Below the pieces are notes generated by a model that was given only the letters and a program-made list of their open reading frames with translations, was not told the DNA's origin and made no database searches. 64,000 nucleotides of DNA, taken from Boesenbergia rotunda. Its lineage: Eukaryota; Streptophyta; Magnoliopsida; Zingiberales; Zingiberaceae. The DNA lies in the NCBI GenBank assembly GCA_024364735.1, contig JAGFNQ010001171.1, positions 181,439-245,438 on the forward strand. The letters run 5' to 3'. Shown in pieces: positions 33,517 to 45,018 of the stretch; positions within the stretch are counted from its first letter, which is position 1; every line of letters starts with the position of its first letter. Made by a program: the position numbers and the translations under genes.

Positions 33517-34821
33517 TCAATCCCCCGCGTGGTCATCGTCTGAAGAATCAGCAATATATATAACATCCCCTGGTGGAGGGCTGCTGGGGGACGCACCACC
33601 AAGAAACGTATGATGATACCACTCCTCATACCATGTGTCCTGGAGTGAGCTGATCTCAGAGACGTCGGATGCGAGAGCGTCGAGTCGGCGATCGAAAGAC
33701 TGAAACTCCGAGCTGACCTCCTGGTGCCAGAGCTCAGAAATATGTAGCTTGCGCTACATCAACTGCTCTAACTCCGCAACCTGCCAGCGTAGATCAGGAG
33801 CCCACTCATCATAATCCTCAACACTAGTGGATGGCTCCTGATCAGGGACTACTCCTGGTAGCTCTCCCACATGCCGCCGATTCTTCCACCTTAGTCCCTG
33901 CGGCCCGACAACAATGCCGGACTAAGCGAGCATGCGACGATCCAGACGACAGTCCTGTCGAACCATGGGCACAATGCGGCCCTGTGAAATGTCAATGCAA
34001 ACCGACTCCAGCCAGGTAGTGATGATGTGGCCAAATGACATATAGACTGTCTGGTCATACATCTGACTGTGGACAATGATGGAGAAATAGACTGAAGCCA
34101 CTGGGTCAAAGTCTAACTGCTGATGCATCCCATAGAGCATCAAGCAGTGGAATGGGTGAATCTCATCTAGATGTTTTGATGTAGTCGGGAGGAGACAATT
34201 CGTGATGATCTTAAACAAAACATACTCAATGGGAGAAAGGCGAAGAGCAGGAAACGTGGGAAAATCACGGGTGCGCTCACCGAAATCCCTTGGCCTGGGA
34301 TGGCCTAGAAAATACTCGTAGATGGAATCAGGAGTGGCTCCATCAAGGGGAATTGGAAGAGGATCAGGAAGATAGGGGTAGAGAGAAAAATCATTTTCTG
34401 ACCGGCGACAGCCAAGAAAATCAGTGAAAATAGATCGATTAAAACTAAGGTCGACCGTGGCAACACGGGTTCTCCACCCCATGCCCTCCCCACTGACCAT
34501 GTTGTTATAGAATTCAGAGACCAAATCAAAGTTGATTGGCCTCTCAAGATACAGAATGGATTGAAGATTATAATGTTCGATAATTTGCCGGACTGTCGGA
34601 CAATGTTCGCAGATAAAGGTTTGATCCACAGTCCGACAGGGCATCAGTTTGAAGTTGTTCCATAGAAAATCTAGAGCATAATGAATGTTTTGAAACCTAG
34701 TGTATAGAGGTGATGGAGGTCCCGAAGGAGGTGTAGACGATGAAGGGCCTTTGCCCTTTGAGCTTTCCTCCACTGCCTTTGCCTTAGATGATTTTCTAAT
34801 GGTTTGAATGGAGTTGATCAT
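33517..34821 (-). pseudogene. R2 envelope-like ORF (putative plant transposon protein), two stops
   Basis: An ORF downstream of pol, in the place where Sireviruses carry an envelope-like gene. It begins at 34821 (MINSIQTIRKSSKAKAVEES), has a Ser/Pro-rich N-terminus, then a globular region (YTRFQNIHYALDFLWNNFK, PTVRQIIEHYNLQSILYLER, MGWRTRVATVDLS, LSPIEYVLFKIITNCLLP) typical of the plant transposon protein domain found in such ORFs. In-frame TAGs lie at 33922-33924 and 33754-33756. Beyond each the frame continues sensibly, with a coiled-coil-like end (AELEQL, SEFQSFDRRLDALASDVSEI), to a TGA at 33517-33519, about 434 codons. No convincing signal peptide or transmembrane segment is seen, so an envelope role is by position only. 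Confidence 0.75.
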
Positions 34822-36342
34822 TGCAACAATTTAATCACAGACATGAAAAGATCACACAATCAAGTGTACATGAGGTGGAATTGATCACATACATAGTTTG
34901 AATCAATTTGCCAGGATCAAATTGAACATATGAACATAGTTTAATCAAGGACCCGAGAATTGATCACGAAGACATAATCATAGAATAAGACATTGGATCA
35001 AAGATAAGACATAGCAAGGTAGGGTCACGACCAACACATGAGGTCACCGCACAACATAAGAACACCAAAAGAAAGACCATGATTAGCGCAAATACACAAT
35101 CAATGAACTGATATGTAAGAAAAACTAAACTTACTTAGGTGCCATTGAGGAAGATCTTGAAGTTTGGAAGAGGAGGCTTGCGTAGGAGAAGCTCACGGCG
35201 CAAAAAATGATCGCAGAACCTTGAGCAAGAAGGAAACTTGCAGACGCTCGCAAGATGCCCACACGCACGCACGCGCACAAAATCTTACTCGGAAGAGGAA
35301 GAAGAAGATGCAAGGAAGGCTCTCACGCAGGTTGAAGGGGCGCAAAAGGGAGTTTTCGACGCTAGGGTTCGGCAATGAGGGGTTTTGGAGGAGTTAATCG
35401 GTTGTTGGATCGGTCCACCAACCGACAATAAATGTGATCGAACGGATCATCGTTCGATCTGAGAACACCCAGACTGATCAGGCTTCAGCCTGATCGGACT
35501 GGCCTGGTCCTGATCGGTCGGGTGACTGATCAGGCAGGCTTCTGATCGATCTGCCGATCGATCAGGAAGCGAACAGTAGGGTCGGATGATATTCAGGAAG
35601 CCCTCTGATCGGTCTGTGGACCGATCACCACAGAGTGTCAGATCGGTCCGGGGACCGATCCAGGCTAGCACAGAATGTTTGATCAAAATTTCGTTAAGTC
35701 TCTATGCCCCTCTGATCAGTCTGTGGACCGGTCACCATAGGATGGAGCCAGATCGGTCCGGGGACCGATCAGCCCTATGCCTGATCGGTCCAGGGACCGA
35801 TCAGGGTTCTTGATATTCCCTGATACGATCTGAAATTTCAGTTTCAGACTTTCACACAATTTTTGAATGAATCTGATGAAGAATATCGATCTTGGAAGTG
35901 ATTCCTTGACTATAATTGATCCCTAAATAAGGATCAAAGGTCCTTATGGTTTGAACAAAGCACTTTGCTCCACCCAAGTGGAGTCAAACTCAATCAACAA
36001 TCATTCAAACAATTTCAATCAAGATTGTGTCAAATTCAGGTTTCCAATCAAGTTTCCTTAATTGGAATGTCCAAGTATGATCATGGAGCCAAATACACAT
36101 GTGTTATGCATCGATTTTCCCATACTTGGTCACCGAAGTGATTTTTATCTCGTCAACTTAATTTCTCAAGGGATGCATTGACATTTTGAGAAATTGAGTT
36201 GATCCTAACATCTCACCCCATTTCTAGCAAACAAAAACGTTTTGGGAAACCTTATAGTTTATATGAGATGTCCCCAAAGTTACCCAATTGTATCCCAACA
36301 ATTTTGAAATGATCACAAAGGGTTTTGGAAGCATTTTGAAAA
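34822..36342 (-). other. R2 non-coding region between pol and env-like ORF
   Basis: There is no credible gene. Palindromes of the LTR type (GATCGGTC..GACCGATC) occur here at 35405-35815, outside the LTR. The ORFs predicted within this block follow the palindromes and are not believed. Confidence 0.65.
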
Positions 36343-38495
36343 CTATGAAGCATGACACATTCTCAACTCCCTTCTTAAGAAACTAAACTCATTTTCGGGG
36401 AGTGGTTTAGTGAAGATGTCTGCTAAATTTGATTTAGACTCTACATAAGAGAGTACAACATCTCCTCTAGCAACATGATCTCTAATGAAGTGGTGACGCA
36501 CTTCAATATGTTTGGTCCTAGAATGATGGACTGGATTTTTGGTTAGGTTAATTGTGCTAATGTTGTCATACAACACTTGCACACCTTTGTAACTCAATCC
36601 ATAGTCCTCTAGAGTATGAGTCATCTATAACAATTGCGATATACTCTCTCCCATAGCAATATATTCTGCCTCGGTCGTGGAGAGAGCAACACAATGTTGC
36701 TTCTGACTTGACCAACTAACTAAAGATGATCCTAGAAATTAGCAACCCCCACTTGTGCTTTTTCGATCCAACTTACATCCAGCGTAGTCGGAATCGATAT
36801 AGTCAATTAAATCAAATGATTCGGTACGGGGGTACCAAAGACCAACTCCTATTGTGCCTTTAAGATATCTCAAAATCCTCTTAACAGCGATTAGATGAGA
36901 TTCCTTGGGATAAACTTGATACCTTGCGCACATACCCACAGCGAAAAGAATATCAGGTCGACTAGCTGTGAGGTATAGCAAACTACCTATCATGCTCCGA
37001 TATTGAGTTAAATCAACAGGTTTACCACTCTCATCATTGTCTAATCTTGTGTTTGTAGCCATGGGAGTGGTTACCTCTTTTGAATCACTCATATTGAATT
37101 TACGGAGCATTTCTTGTGTGTATTTCGATTGGTGCACATGGATCCCATCTCGGGTTTATTTGATTTCAAGTCTAAGGAAGAAAGTCAACTCTCCCACTAG
37201 ACTCATTTCAAATTCACTTTCCATGTGTCCAATGAATTCATTTAAATAACCCTTGTTATTTGAGCCACAAATTATGTCATCGACATATACTTGGGCTATA
37301 AAAATATTGTCACAATCTCTACGTAGAAATAGTGTAGGGTCTATTTGGCCTCTTACAAAGCCTTTTTCAATTAAAAATGTTAACAACCGCTCGTACCAAG
37401 CTCGGGGTGCTTGTTTAAGGCCATAAAGTGCCTTTTTGAGCTTGAACACGTGGTTCAGAAATTCGGTACTCTCAAACCCCGGAGGTTGTTCGACATAGAC
37501 CTCTTCTCTAATTAGACCATTTAGAAAGGTCGATTTAACATCCATTTGATATAACTTGAAACCTCGATGTGCTACAAAAGCTAGCATCAATCGGATGGAT
37601 TCTAATAGTGCCACGGGAGTATAGGTCTCATCATAATCAAGGCCTTCAACTTTACTATAGCCTTTGGCTACTAAGCGTGCCTTGTTTCTAATGATTTCTC
37701 CCTTATGATTTAATTTATTCTTGAAAACCCATTTGGTTCCAATGATGGTGGTCTTCTTTGGTCTAAGGACTAAGTCCCAAACTTGACTTCTTTCAAATTG
37801 ACCTAGTTCATCTTGCATCGCAATGATCCAATCGGGATCATTTAATGTTTCATTAATTTTTCTAGGCTCAATTTCAGAAATTAGAGCAACTTCATTAGCC
37901 TCATTCCTAAAGAATGATCTAGTCCTAACCCCATGGTGGATGTCTCCAACAATTTGGTCTTGGGGATGACTAGAGGCTAATCTAGTTTGCCTAAGTGTTG
38001 GTGGTGTTTCTCGAATGGGTTCACTAGACACAAGCTCAGCCTCAGGATCCGGCTGATATATGGATTGTCTAGGCTCACCATCATCAGACTCATCACCATC
38101 AACAACATTTGGACTCTCATTCAAACTTGGTCTCCTAAGTTCGAATTGGACTTCATCTTCTGGTTGACCATTAACCTTTGGAATTTCTTCAAAGACAACA
38201 TCAGAAGACTCTTCAACTAGTCTAGATTTCTTGTTGTAGACTTGATAGGCTTTGCTAACGAGGGAGTACTCGACTAGTATCCCTTCATCAACTTTTGCCA
38301 TGAACTTTTCAAGGTGATCCTTGGTGTTTAGGATAAACACCTTACAACCAAACACCCTAAGGTGTTTAACCGTAGGTGGCTTTCCAAACCAAAGTTCATG
38401 GGGAGTCTTTCCTAAGTATCTATGGATGAGGACTCGGTTTTGCACATAGCAAGCCGTATTTACAGCTTCAGCCCATAAGTAACTCGGTAGTGAGT
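36343..38495 (-). pseudogene. R2 pol second part: integrase end, RT, RNase H
   Basis: It begins inside integrase (LPSYLWAEAVNTACYVQNRV, then WFGKPPTVKHLRVFGCKVF), and continues through an acidic linker, RT (TKWVFKNKLNHKGEIIRNKA, active site YVDD intact) and RNase H to the natural stop at 36343-36345 (LRRELRMCHAS). In-frame stops at 37156-37158, 36739-36741 and 36625-36627 each replace a residue kept in element C or B (Gln, Gln, Trp), so each can be a single transition. The right edge at 38495 is the junction with the composite insertion. About 113 bp of integrase present in C (13655-13767) are missing between here and 43428. Confidence 0.88.
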
Positions 38496-39015
38496 GTTGA
38501 TGCAGTCTGACCCTGATTGTTGTTTTGGTGTTGACATCGATTTTAGTTTAGGTGGATGATTATAATTATGATTAAGTCTTGATCGGGGATTAGACATGTT
38601 ATGAAAAATCCTAGCCTAGAGGGCTAGGTGTTGGAAAATCCTAACTTGGAGGGTTAGGTGTGGAAAATCCTAGCTTGGAGGGCTAGGTGTTGAAAAGTCC
38701 TAATTCGGAAGAGTTGGGTGAAAAGTCCTAGCTTGGAGGCTAGGTGAAAAGTCCTAACTTGGAGGGTTAGGTGAAAAGACCCAACTTGGAGGGTTAGGTA
38801 AAAAAGTCCTGGCTTGGAGGGTCAGGTCCTAGCTTGGAGGGCTAGGTTTGGAAATGTCCTAATTCGGAAGAGTTGGGTGAAAAGTCCTAGCTTGGAGGGC
38901 TAGGTGAAAAGTCCTAACTTGGAGGGTTAGGTGCAAATTCCCAACTTGGAGGGTTAGGTGAAAAAGTCCTAGCTTGGAGGGTCAGGTCCTAGCTTGGAGG
39001 GCTAGGTTGGATGAA
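38495..39015 (+). repeat. 5' fragment of a Sirevirus LTR (A/C/D/R2 family)
   Basis: It starts TGTTGATGCAGTCTGACC and carries the stem-loop array (38605-39010; arms CCTAGC/GCTAGG, CCTAAC/GTTAGG, CCTAATTCGGAAGAGTTGGG type) but ends before the palindrome array. No internal element sequence follows. Confidence 0.88.
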
Positions 39016-39415
39016 GTTGTTAGTAATATGAGAGAAGTGTCCTAAGGCAATCGCCTTATGATTGTAATCATTTACTTTAATAAATGAATATTTACTATTT
39101 GAGTATATATGTTCATGTATTTGATTGAGATCTTAAACTCATTTACTGAATGTTCGCAATATAATTCGCAGCATGAGAGAATTTATGATGAATTCACAAC
39201 TAGTGATTATCTCTACATGTGCAATTGTGAAGTATTGAAATTCTCCCTAGTCGATGAATTGATAGATACGGACACTATCAATTCTGTTGAGACTAGCATG
39301 GGTTATTCTTTAATCAGCTGATTCTCACTGGCTGGTGACATTGGGATGTCCGGAGATAAACATGATTGCTAGTTAAGGGAACTAGTTCATTGGAGTGACT
39401 AGCTGTAAAACTTCA
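39016..39415 (+). repeat. Unclassified LTR-like fragment
   Basis: AT-rich block (AAGGCAATCGCCTTATGATT, then GGGATGTCCGGAGATAAAC, AGTTAAGGGAACTAGTTC) of the kind found in plant copia LTRs and leaders. Ends and family are unclear. The 70-residue ORF at 39109-39321 has no recognisable features. Confidence 0.35.
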
Positions 39416-40085
39416 TGTAACGACCCGGAAAATTCTCTTGATATTTTATGAAAAATATTGAGCATGTTTAGATAATTTTCGAAGGAGCTAGAAGTATTGA
39501 TACGAACTTTGGGCTAGAAAACCTATGTTTTCTCATTTAAGTCGAGAAAACTAAGTACTAACGGGCCTTACGTGGGGTTTTTAGTACCATGATTATAGGT
39601 GGATTTTAGGTAATAATTAGTATAAATAGGTAATAATTAGTATAAATATAAATAGGATTTAATTAGGCATATTAGCATGATTATGGGTAAGTCTTAGCCT
39701 AATTTTTCCTATTTTAATGAAGAAATTAGGTACTAATGAGCTTTAAATAGGTCCCAAAAATGGGTATTAATTAGGTAAAAATTAATATAAATATAAAAGA
39801 ATTTTATTTAGGAATATTAGCCTATTATGGGTGATTGTTGGTGAATTTTCGAAATAAAAAGGGAATTTTCGAAAATTAGAGGAAAAGGTTTAAATAAAAT
39901 GAAAATAAAATAAGAATAAAGGTGCATAGGCCAAGGATTGAACCTTGGACCTCTTGTACAACCATGAAGGCTTTAACCAACTCACCTAGCAAGTAATTTG
40001 TATGAGTAAATGAAGTAGAGGTTGGTTAAGAAGTAGAAGGAGATGAAGGGTCATGAAAGACTCTTCATTTGCCTCTTTAAAGGAG

Positions 40086-40095
40086 CTATAAAAAG
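40086..40095 (+). promoter_or_regulatory. TATA box of the Tekay-like LTR
   Basis: CTATAAAAAG is followed by GGGGTTAAGGGGG, about 670 bp into the LTR. Confidence 0.55.
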
Positions 40096-40429
40096 GGGGT
40101 TAAGGGGGTTACTTCTCTTCACCATCAAGTGCATTTGCTCCCCTCCTCCCTCCTCATTCTAGCCGAAACTCTAAGGAAGAGTTCTCCCTTGGAAAAGCTT
40201 CCACCAAGGCTCCATCACCCAAGATCTAAAGTTCTTACAAGGATCCAAGGACTAGGTGTGGTCAAGAGACATCAAATCTTCTTCTTTCTCTCCATACAAG
40301 GTCTAAAAATTTAGAAACCCCAAGGTAAGACTCCCTCACCTGTGGTATAATAGTTATCTATGATTTCCATGATTTTTAGCATGATATATGGGTTAGTTTT
40401 GGATGAGATGTTGAAAGGAAAGAAAAACC

Positions 40430-41140
40430 AAGGTCCTTGAGTTTATGGATTTCGGCCAGCATGATTTAAAAGTCTGTAAATATGATAAAAATCCTTATAA
40501 TGTTATTTGATGTTCCCTTATGATGTTTAGTAAGTAAATATAATTTTTGGGAATTTTTGGAGTACCCTAGAGACCCTATGGGTTTTGGCCAACAACAAGG
40601 TAAGGAAACCAAGAACCCTAGGTTTGTGGGTTTCGGCCACCATGATTTTGGGGTCTATAATTATGCCAAAAATCCTGATAATGTTGTTTAATGTTCCCTT
40701 ATGATGTTTAGTAAGTAAATATAATTTTTGGGAATTTTTGGAGTACCCTAGAGACCCTATGGGTTTCGGCCAACAACAAGGTAAGGAAACCAAGAACCCT
40801 AGGTTTGTGGGTTTCGGCCACCATGATTTTGGGGTCTATAATTATGCCAAAAATCCTGATAATGTTGTTTAATGTTCTCTTATGATTTTTAGTAAGTAAA
40901 TATAATTTTTGGGAATTTTTGGAGTACCCTAGAGACCCTATGGGTTTCGGCCAACAAGAAGGAAAGGAAACCAAGAACCCTAGGTTTGTTGGTTTCGGCC
41001 ACCATGATTTTGGGGTCTATAATTATGCCAAAAATCTTGATAATATTGATTAATGTTCCCTTATGATGTGTAGTAAGTAAATATAATTTTTGGGAATTTT
41101 TGGGGTACCCTAGAGTACCCTAGGGTTTCGGCCAACATGA
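40430..41140 (+). repeat. 181-bp tandem repeat, about four units
   Basis: Successive units share CCCTAGGTTTGTGGGTTTCG, CCACCATGATTTTGGGGTCT and AGTAAGTAAATATAATTTTT. Two predicted 88-residue reverse ORFs (40527 and 40708) are offset by exactly 181 bases, which shows the period. The outer units are more diverged than the two central ones. Confidence 0.9.
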
Positions 41141-42189
41141 AAGACCCATGTGTAAGGTTGATTTTAAACCCTAAGTATATGTTTTAGGTTTTATCATGAT
41201 ATAAGGGAGATGAAGGGTGTTTATGTGAATGTTTCACATGGGCTAGATACCCTATGGGTTTCGGCCAAGTACCCTATTAGGGTGGGAAGCTAGGACTTAT
41301 TTCAAGTAAGGGCCCAATAGCCTATGGTAAGGTATGGGTAGGATTTAAGCAATTGATTTGGGGTTTTAATGGAATTTCTCCATGCCTCCATGGCCTGGAA
41401 GTTTCGGCCAAGGATCTAACCTGGGACTAAAGCTGGGATAACCCTACCAAGATGCTTGGGTATAGGTTATTAGGAGGTATGCTTAAGTAAGGTGGAAGAA
41501 TACCATGTTAACTAAACCTTTAGCTTATATGTCATGAAATATAGAATGTTTAGACATGTGCCATGATTTAGGAATGATATGTATGTATGCCATGATGTAT
41601 GAATGATATGAATGTATGCCATGCTTATGTGTGTATGCCATGCTACATGAATGATGTGTACCTATGCCATGTCTAAGAATAGAAATGATGAATGAAGGTT
41701 AAGTAGGATGAATGAATGAATATGCTATGCATGATGATGCCTTTAAGGCATAATGATGATGAAAGAATGATGAACGAATGAATATGCCATGAATGATGAT
41801 GAATGAAGAAGCATATGAAAGCATTTATTTTATTTTATGGGCTTGTACCGGACCTAAGTAGGGTCCACGGTTCTGGACTACCGATGATGCTGTCCACGGT
41901 TCGGGACTACCGATGATGTTGTCCTTACGGTTCGGGACTACCGATGAAGCTGTCCTTATCCTAGTAGGTCGAGATTAGCTACCTCGTATTTACTTAGGGA
42001 TGCGCGCATATGATGAATGAATGTGGTACAAGCTAGGGCCCAATGAAAGTACGATTATGTTAAAAACATGTTTTCAAGATTAAGCATCCTTATATATATA
42101 TATATATATATGCACGATTGCCACATGCATCCATTCATGTTATGCATTATGTTATGAAAAGTATGTTTACAAAAAAATATGTTATGAAG

Positions 42190-42370
42190 GTATGTTCATG
42201 CCATGATTTTATTTATGTTTATGCCATGATTTTATTTATGTTTATGCCATGATTTTATTCGTGTTTATGCCATGATTTTATTTATGTTTATGCCATGATA
42301 TTATTTAAGCTTATGCCATGATATTATTTACGTTTATGCCATGATGTTATTTATGTGTATGCCATGATTT
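42190..42370 (+). repeat. Short tandem repeat, ATGCCATGATTTTATTTATG units
   Basis: About seven imperfect copies of a 22-24-bp unit. A (TA)n run lies just upstream at about 42092-42110. Confidence 0.85.
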
Positions 42371-43427
42371 GATGCTAGTTTAGAATGTCATGCTTTAATT
42401 GTGTTTATGATAGTTTAGGATGTCATGATTTTATCTATATTCATGTTAGTTTAGGATGCCATGATTTTATGCTAATTTAGAATGTCATGCTTTAATTATG
42501 TGTATGCTAAGTTAGGATGCCATGAGTTCATTGATGGTTATGTTAGTTTAGGATGTCATGGTTTAATTATGTTATGTTATGTTAGAATGCCATTATTTTG
42601 TTCATGCTCATGCTAGTAGGGGATGCCATGATTGTAATTAGATTTATGCCATGATTTTATTTATGTCTATGTCGAGTATTATACCATGCCATGAATGTTT
42701 ACGATGTTTATGTCTATATCGAGTACTATGCCATGTCATGAATGTTTACGATGTTTATGTCTATATCAAGTACTATGCCATGCTATGAATGTTTACGATG
42801 TTTATGTGATGTCAAGTATTATGCCATACCCGAATGTTTACGGTTATGTTATGCCATGCTATGAATGGGATGAAGCTATGTCCATGACATGTCCAATGAA
42901 TGCTAAGTGATGTTAAGGATGATGTTCTAAGTAAAGCGCTAAGTGTGCTAATGTTTCATATGTTTATGATTAAGTGACGGATGGTTTTAGTGAGTAGGAA
43001 AGAGTCTTACTAAGCCTGTGTGCTTATAGTTTTATTTTCTTATACCGCAGATCACGCAAAGGAACAGTAAGGAAGCAGCAGGAGGGCATTGCAGAATGTG
43101 TGTGATAGTGACTTGGCCAAGAGACCATATGTTGCTTGTCTTATGATAGAACTTTACCTTTACTACTAAGTACTTGAATATGACTATGACTCTATGACAT
43201 GATACTAAAGTATGACAGAATGCTAAAGTATGACATGATGCTAAATATGACATGATGCTAAAATATGACATGATGCTAGGTATGTTATGATGTTAGGAAT
43301 GGTAGAAAGTGCATGTAGGTGTAAGTTTAAAGTTTTCCGCTGCATTATGATGTCTACATGCCCTAAGTATGTTAACGTAACGCCGCTTTATGGTGGTCAA
43401 AAAGAAAAAAAGCCGTTTTATGGTGGA

Positions 43428-44281
43428 CAAAATTCTAAAAATCGTTGATTTTAAAATTCACCTCCATGATCACTTCTAATTGTCTTAATGGTTGATGATT
43501 TTTCATTTTCAATTCTTCTACAAAAAGAAATGAAAACATCTAAGGTTTGGTCCTTATATTTAAGAAAATAAGTCCATGTATATCTAGTAAAATCATCAAT
43601 GATAACAAAGCAATATCTACTTCCATTCAATGATATGATAGTGCTACAATCAAATAGATCCATATGAAGTAAATCTAAAGCGGTAGATGTACTTACAGCG
43701 CTTTTACCTTTATGTGTAGATTTTGTTTGCTTACCCATTTGACATGCATCATAAAGTTTGTCGTTTTCATACTTGATGCTTGGTAAGCCACGAACTAATC
43801 CCTTGATGGCCAACTTCCGGATGTTCTTCATGTTAACATGTGCTAGTCTCCGGTGCCAAAGGGTAGACTCTTCTTCTTTTGACATGAGACACTTAGCAAA
43901 AGTATTAGTAGCACTTTTAAATGAAACTTGATAAATATTGTCTACTCTTGTTCCTACTAGTATCGTGTCCAATGTGTCATGTTGTCTAACTAGACATTGA
44001 CTTGGTTGAAAATCAATTGTGTAACCCGTGTCACACAATTGACTGACACTTAGGAGATTAAATGTCATCCCCTTGACTAGAAGGACATTTGAAATTCTAA
44101 GATATTTGGATATTTGAATGTCTCCTATTCCTATGACCTTAAGACTACCATTGTTACCAAATGAAACGTTACCTCTACTTTTCTTTTGAAGGGTAGTAAA
44201 CAATGATCTATCCCCGGTCATGTGTTTGGAGCACCTACTATCAACGAACCAAGTTGATAGACGCTCCCCCTCAATTATAAC
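43428..44281 (-). pseudogene. R2 pol first part: protease and integrase start
   Basis: It continues in frame immediately after the gag UAG (44282-44284): protease-like STWFVDSRCSKHMTGDRS, the HHCC finger (LWHRRLAHVNMKN, then YDACQMGK with the first Cys of the CX2C pair changed to Tyr), and the integrase core start (HMDLFDCSTIISLNGSRYCF, then IRSDHGGEF). The frame is open to the junction at 43428. In C the finger reads CDAC, so the YDAC here probably breaks zinc binding. Confidence 0.85.
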
Positions 44282-45012
44282 CTACACAATTCGAAAAATG
44301 GAAGATTTAGGTACCCAAACCTTGGGACCTAAAGCATTTACTAAACAAGACTTAGGCACCCATGCCTTGACAACTTTCTTTTGAACCTTGGGTGTCTTAA
44401 TTGGTCTAACACCAGTCCTAGACATAAGAGACACGAATGAAGGTTCCTTGGGTTGGTAACCAATATCGGCTCTATTGTAGACTGCCCTTTGGGCATTCAA
44501 GATCATGTCTAGGGTCTTTGAGCTTGTTGAGAACTTCTCAAGAATATTCTTGAGTCTCTCAACTTCACTCTTTAATGATTTGTTCTCTACCTATAGCAAT
44601 TCATCATGCAAATCATCATCATCCTCAACCCTAGAGGATTTCAAATGTTCAATCGCAATTTTCAAAACTTTAATTTCATCCTCTAACATTTCAACATGCA
44701 AATCATCTATGTTATCATCCCTAGATGACTTCAATTGTTCAATTTCTAATTGCAACGATTTAACCCTATTGTCAAACATATTTGTCAAACATGCAATTAC
44801 TCTATAACATTTTTTAAGTTCGAGAGAGGTTACCTCTTCATCATCCGAAGATGATGAAGCCGCGTTTGAGGAGTTGGAAGATTCATCACTGCTTTCTTGA
44901 TCTCCCAATGCCATGAGTGCTACATGCCGTGTACTCTTCTCCTCCTTTTCTTCTTCGGATGAACTTGAGGAGGATTCATCCCAAGTGGCCTTCAAGGCCT
45001 TCTTCTTCCTTA
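44282..45012 (-). pseudogene. R2 gag C-terminal part
   Basis: It continues gag after the solo-LTR insertion: a Lys-rich end, a Ser/acidic block (SSNAASSSSDDEEVTS), a coiled coil and the WVPK..FRIV terminus at TAG 44282-44284. A further in-frame stop lies at 44591-44593 in the coiled coil. It aligns along its length with element C gag. Confidence 0.85.
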
Positions 45013-45018
45013 CTTTCT

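Larger units (their letters stand above)
38496..43427. mobile_element. Composite insertion in R2 integrase
   Basis: Three blocks lie in series: a 5' piece of a Sirevirus LTR in forward orientation (38495-39015), an unclassified LTR-like block (39016-39415) and a long Tekay/Del-like LTR (39416 to about 43427). The R2 integrase sequence stops on one side and resumes on the other with about 113 bp lost, so this is an insertion with deletion or a later rearrangement, not a clean single integration. Confidence 0.7.
39416..43427 (+). repeat. Long Tekay/Del-like gypsy LTR, 3' end decayed
   Basis: It starts TGTAACGACCCGGAAAATTC, the usual start of Tekay/Del chromovirus LTRs, has a TATA box (CTATAAAAAG, 40086-40095) and reaches TTAACGTAACGCCGC near 43372-43386, close to the usual LTR end. 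The last ~45 bases are a short duplicated, decayed stretch (CCGCTTTATGGTGGTC and CCGTTTTATGGTGGAC) before R2 resumes. No internal coding region is present, so it is a solo or fragment LTR. It is rich in internal repeats (181-bp units at 40430-41140, ~35-bp units at 41861-41960, ATGCCATGATTTTATTTATG units at 42190-42370, ~50-bp units at 42665-42840). Confidence 0.65.

Noticed and set aside
40527..40974. Two 88-residue ORFs of nearly the same sequence, considered as duplicated genes
   Set aside because: They are the 181-bp tandem repeat read in one frame.
42695..42910. 71-codon ORF MFTMFMSISSTMPCHECLRC
   Set aside because: It arises from short tandem repeats (ATGCCATG, TGTTTATG units) in the Tekay-like LTR.
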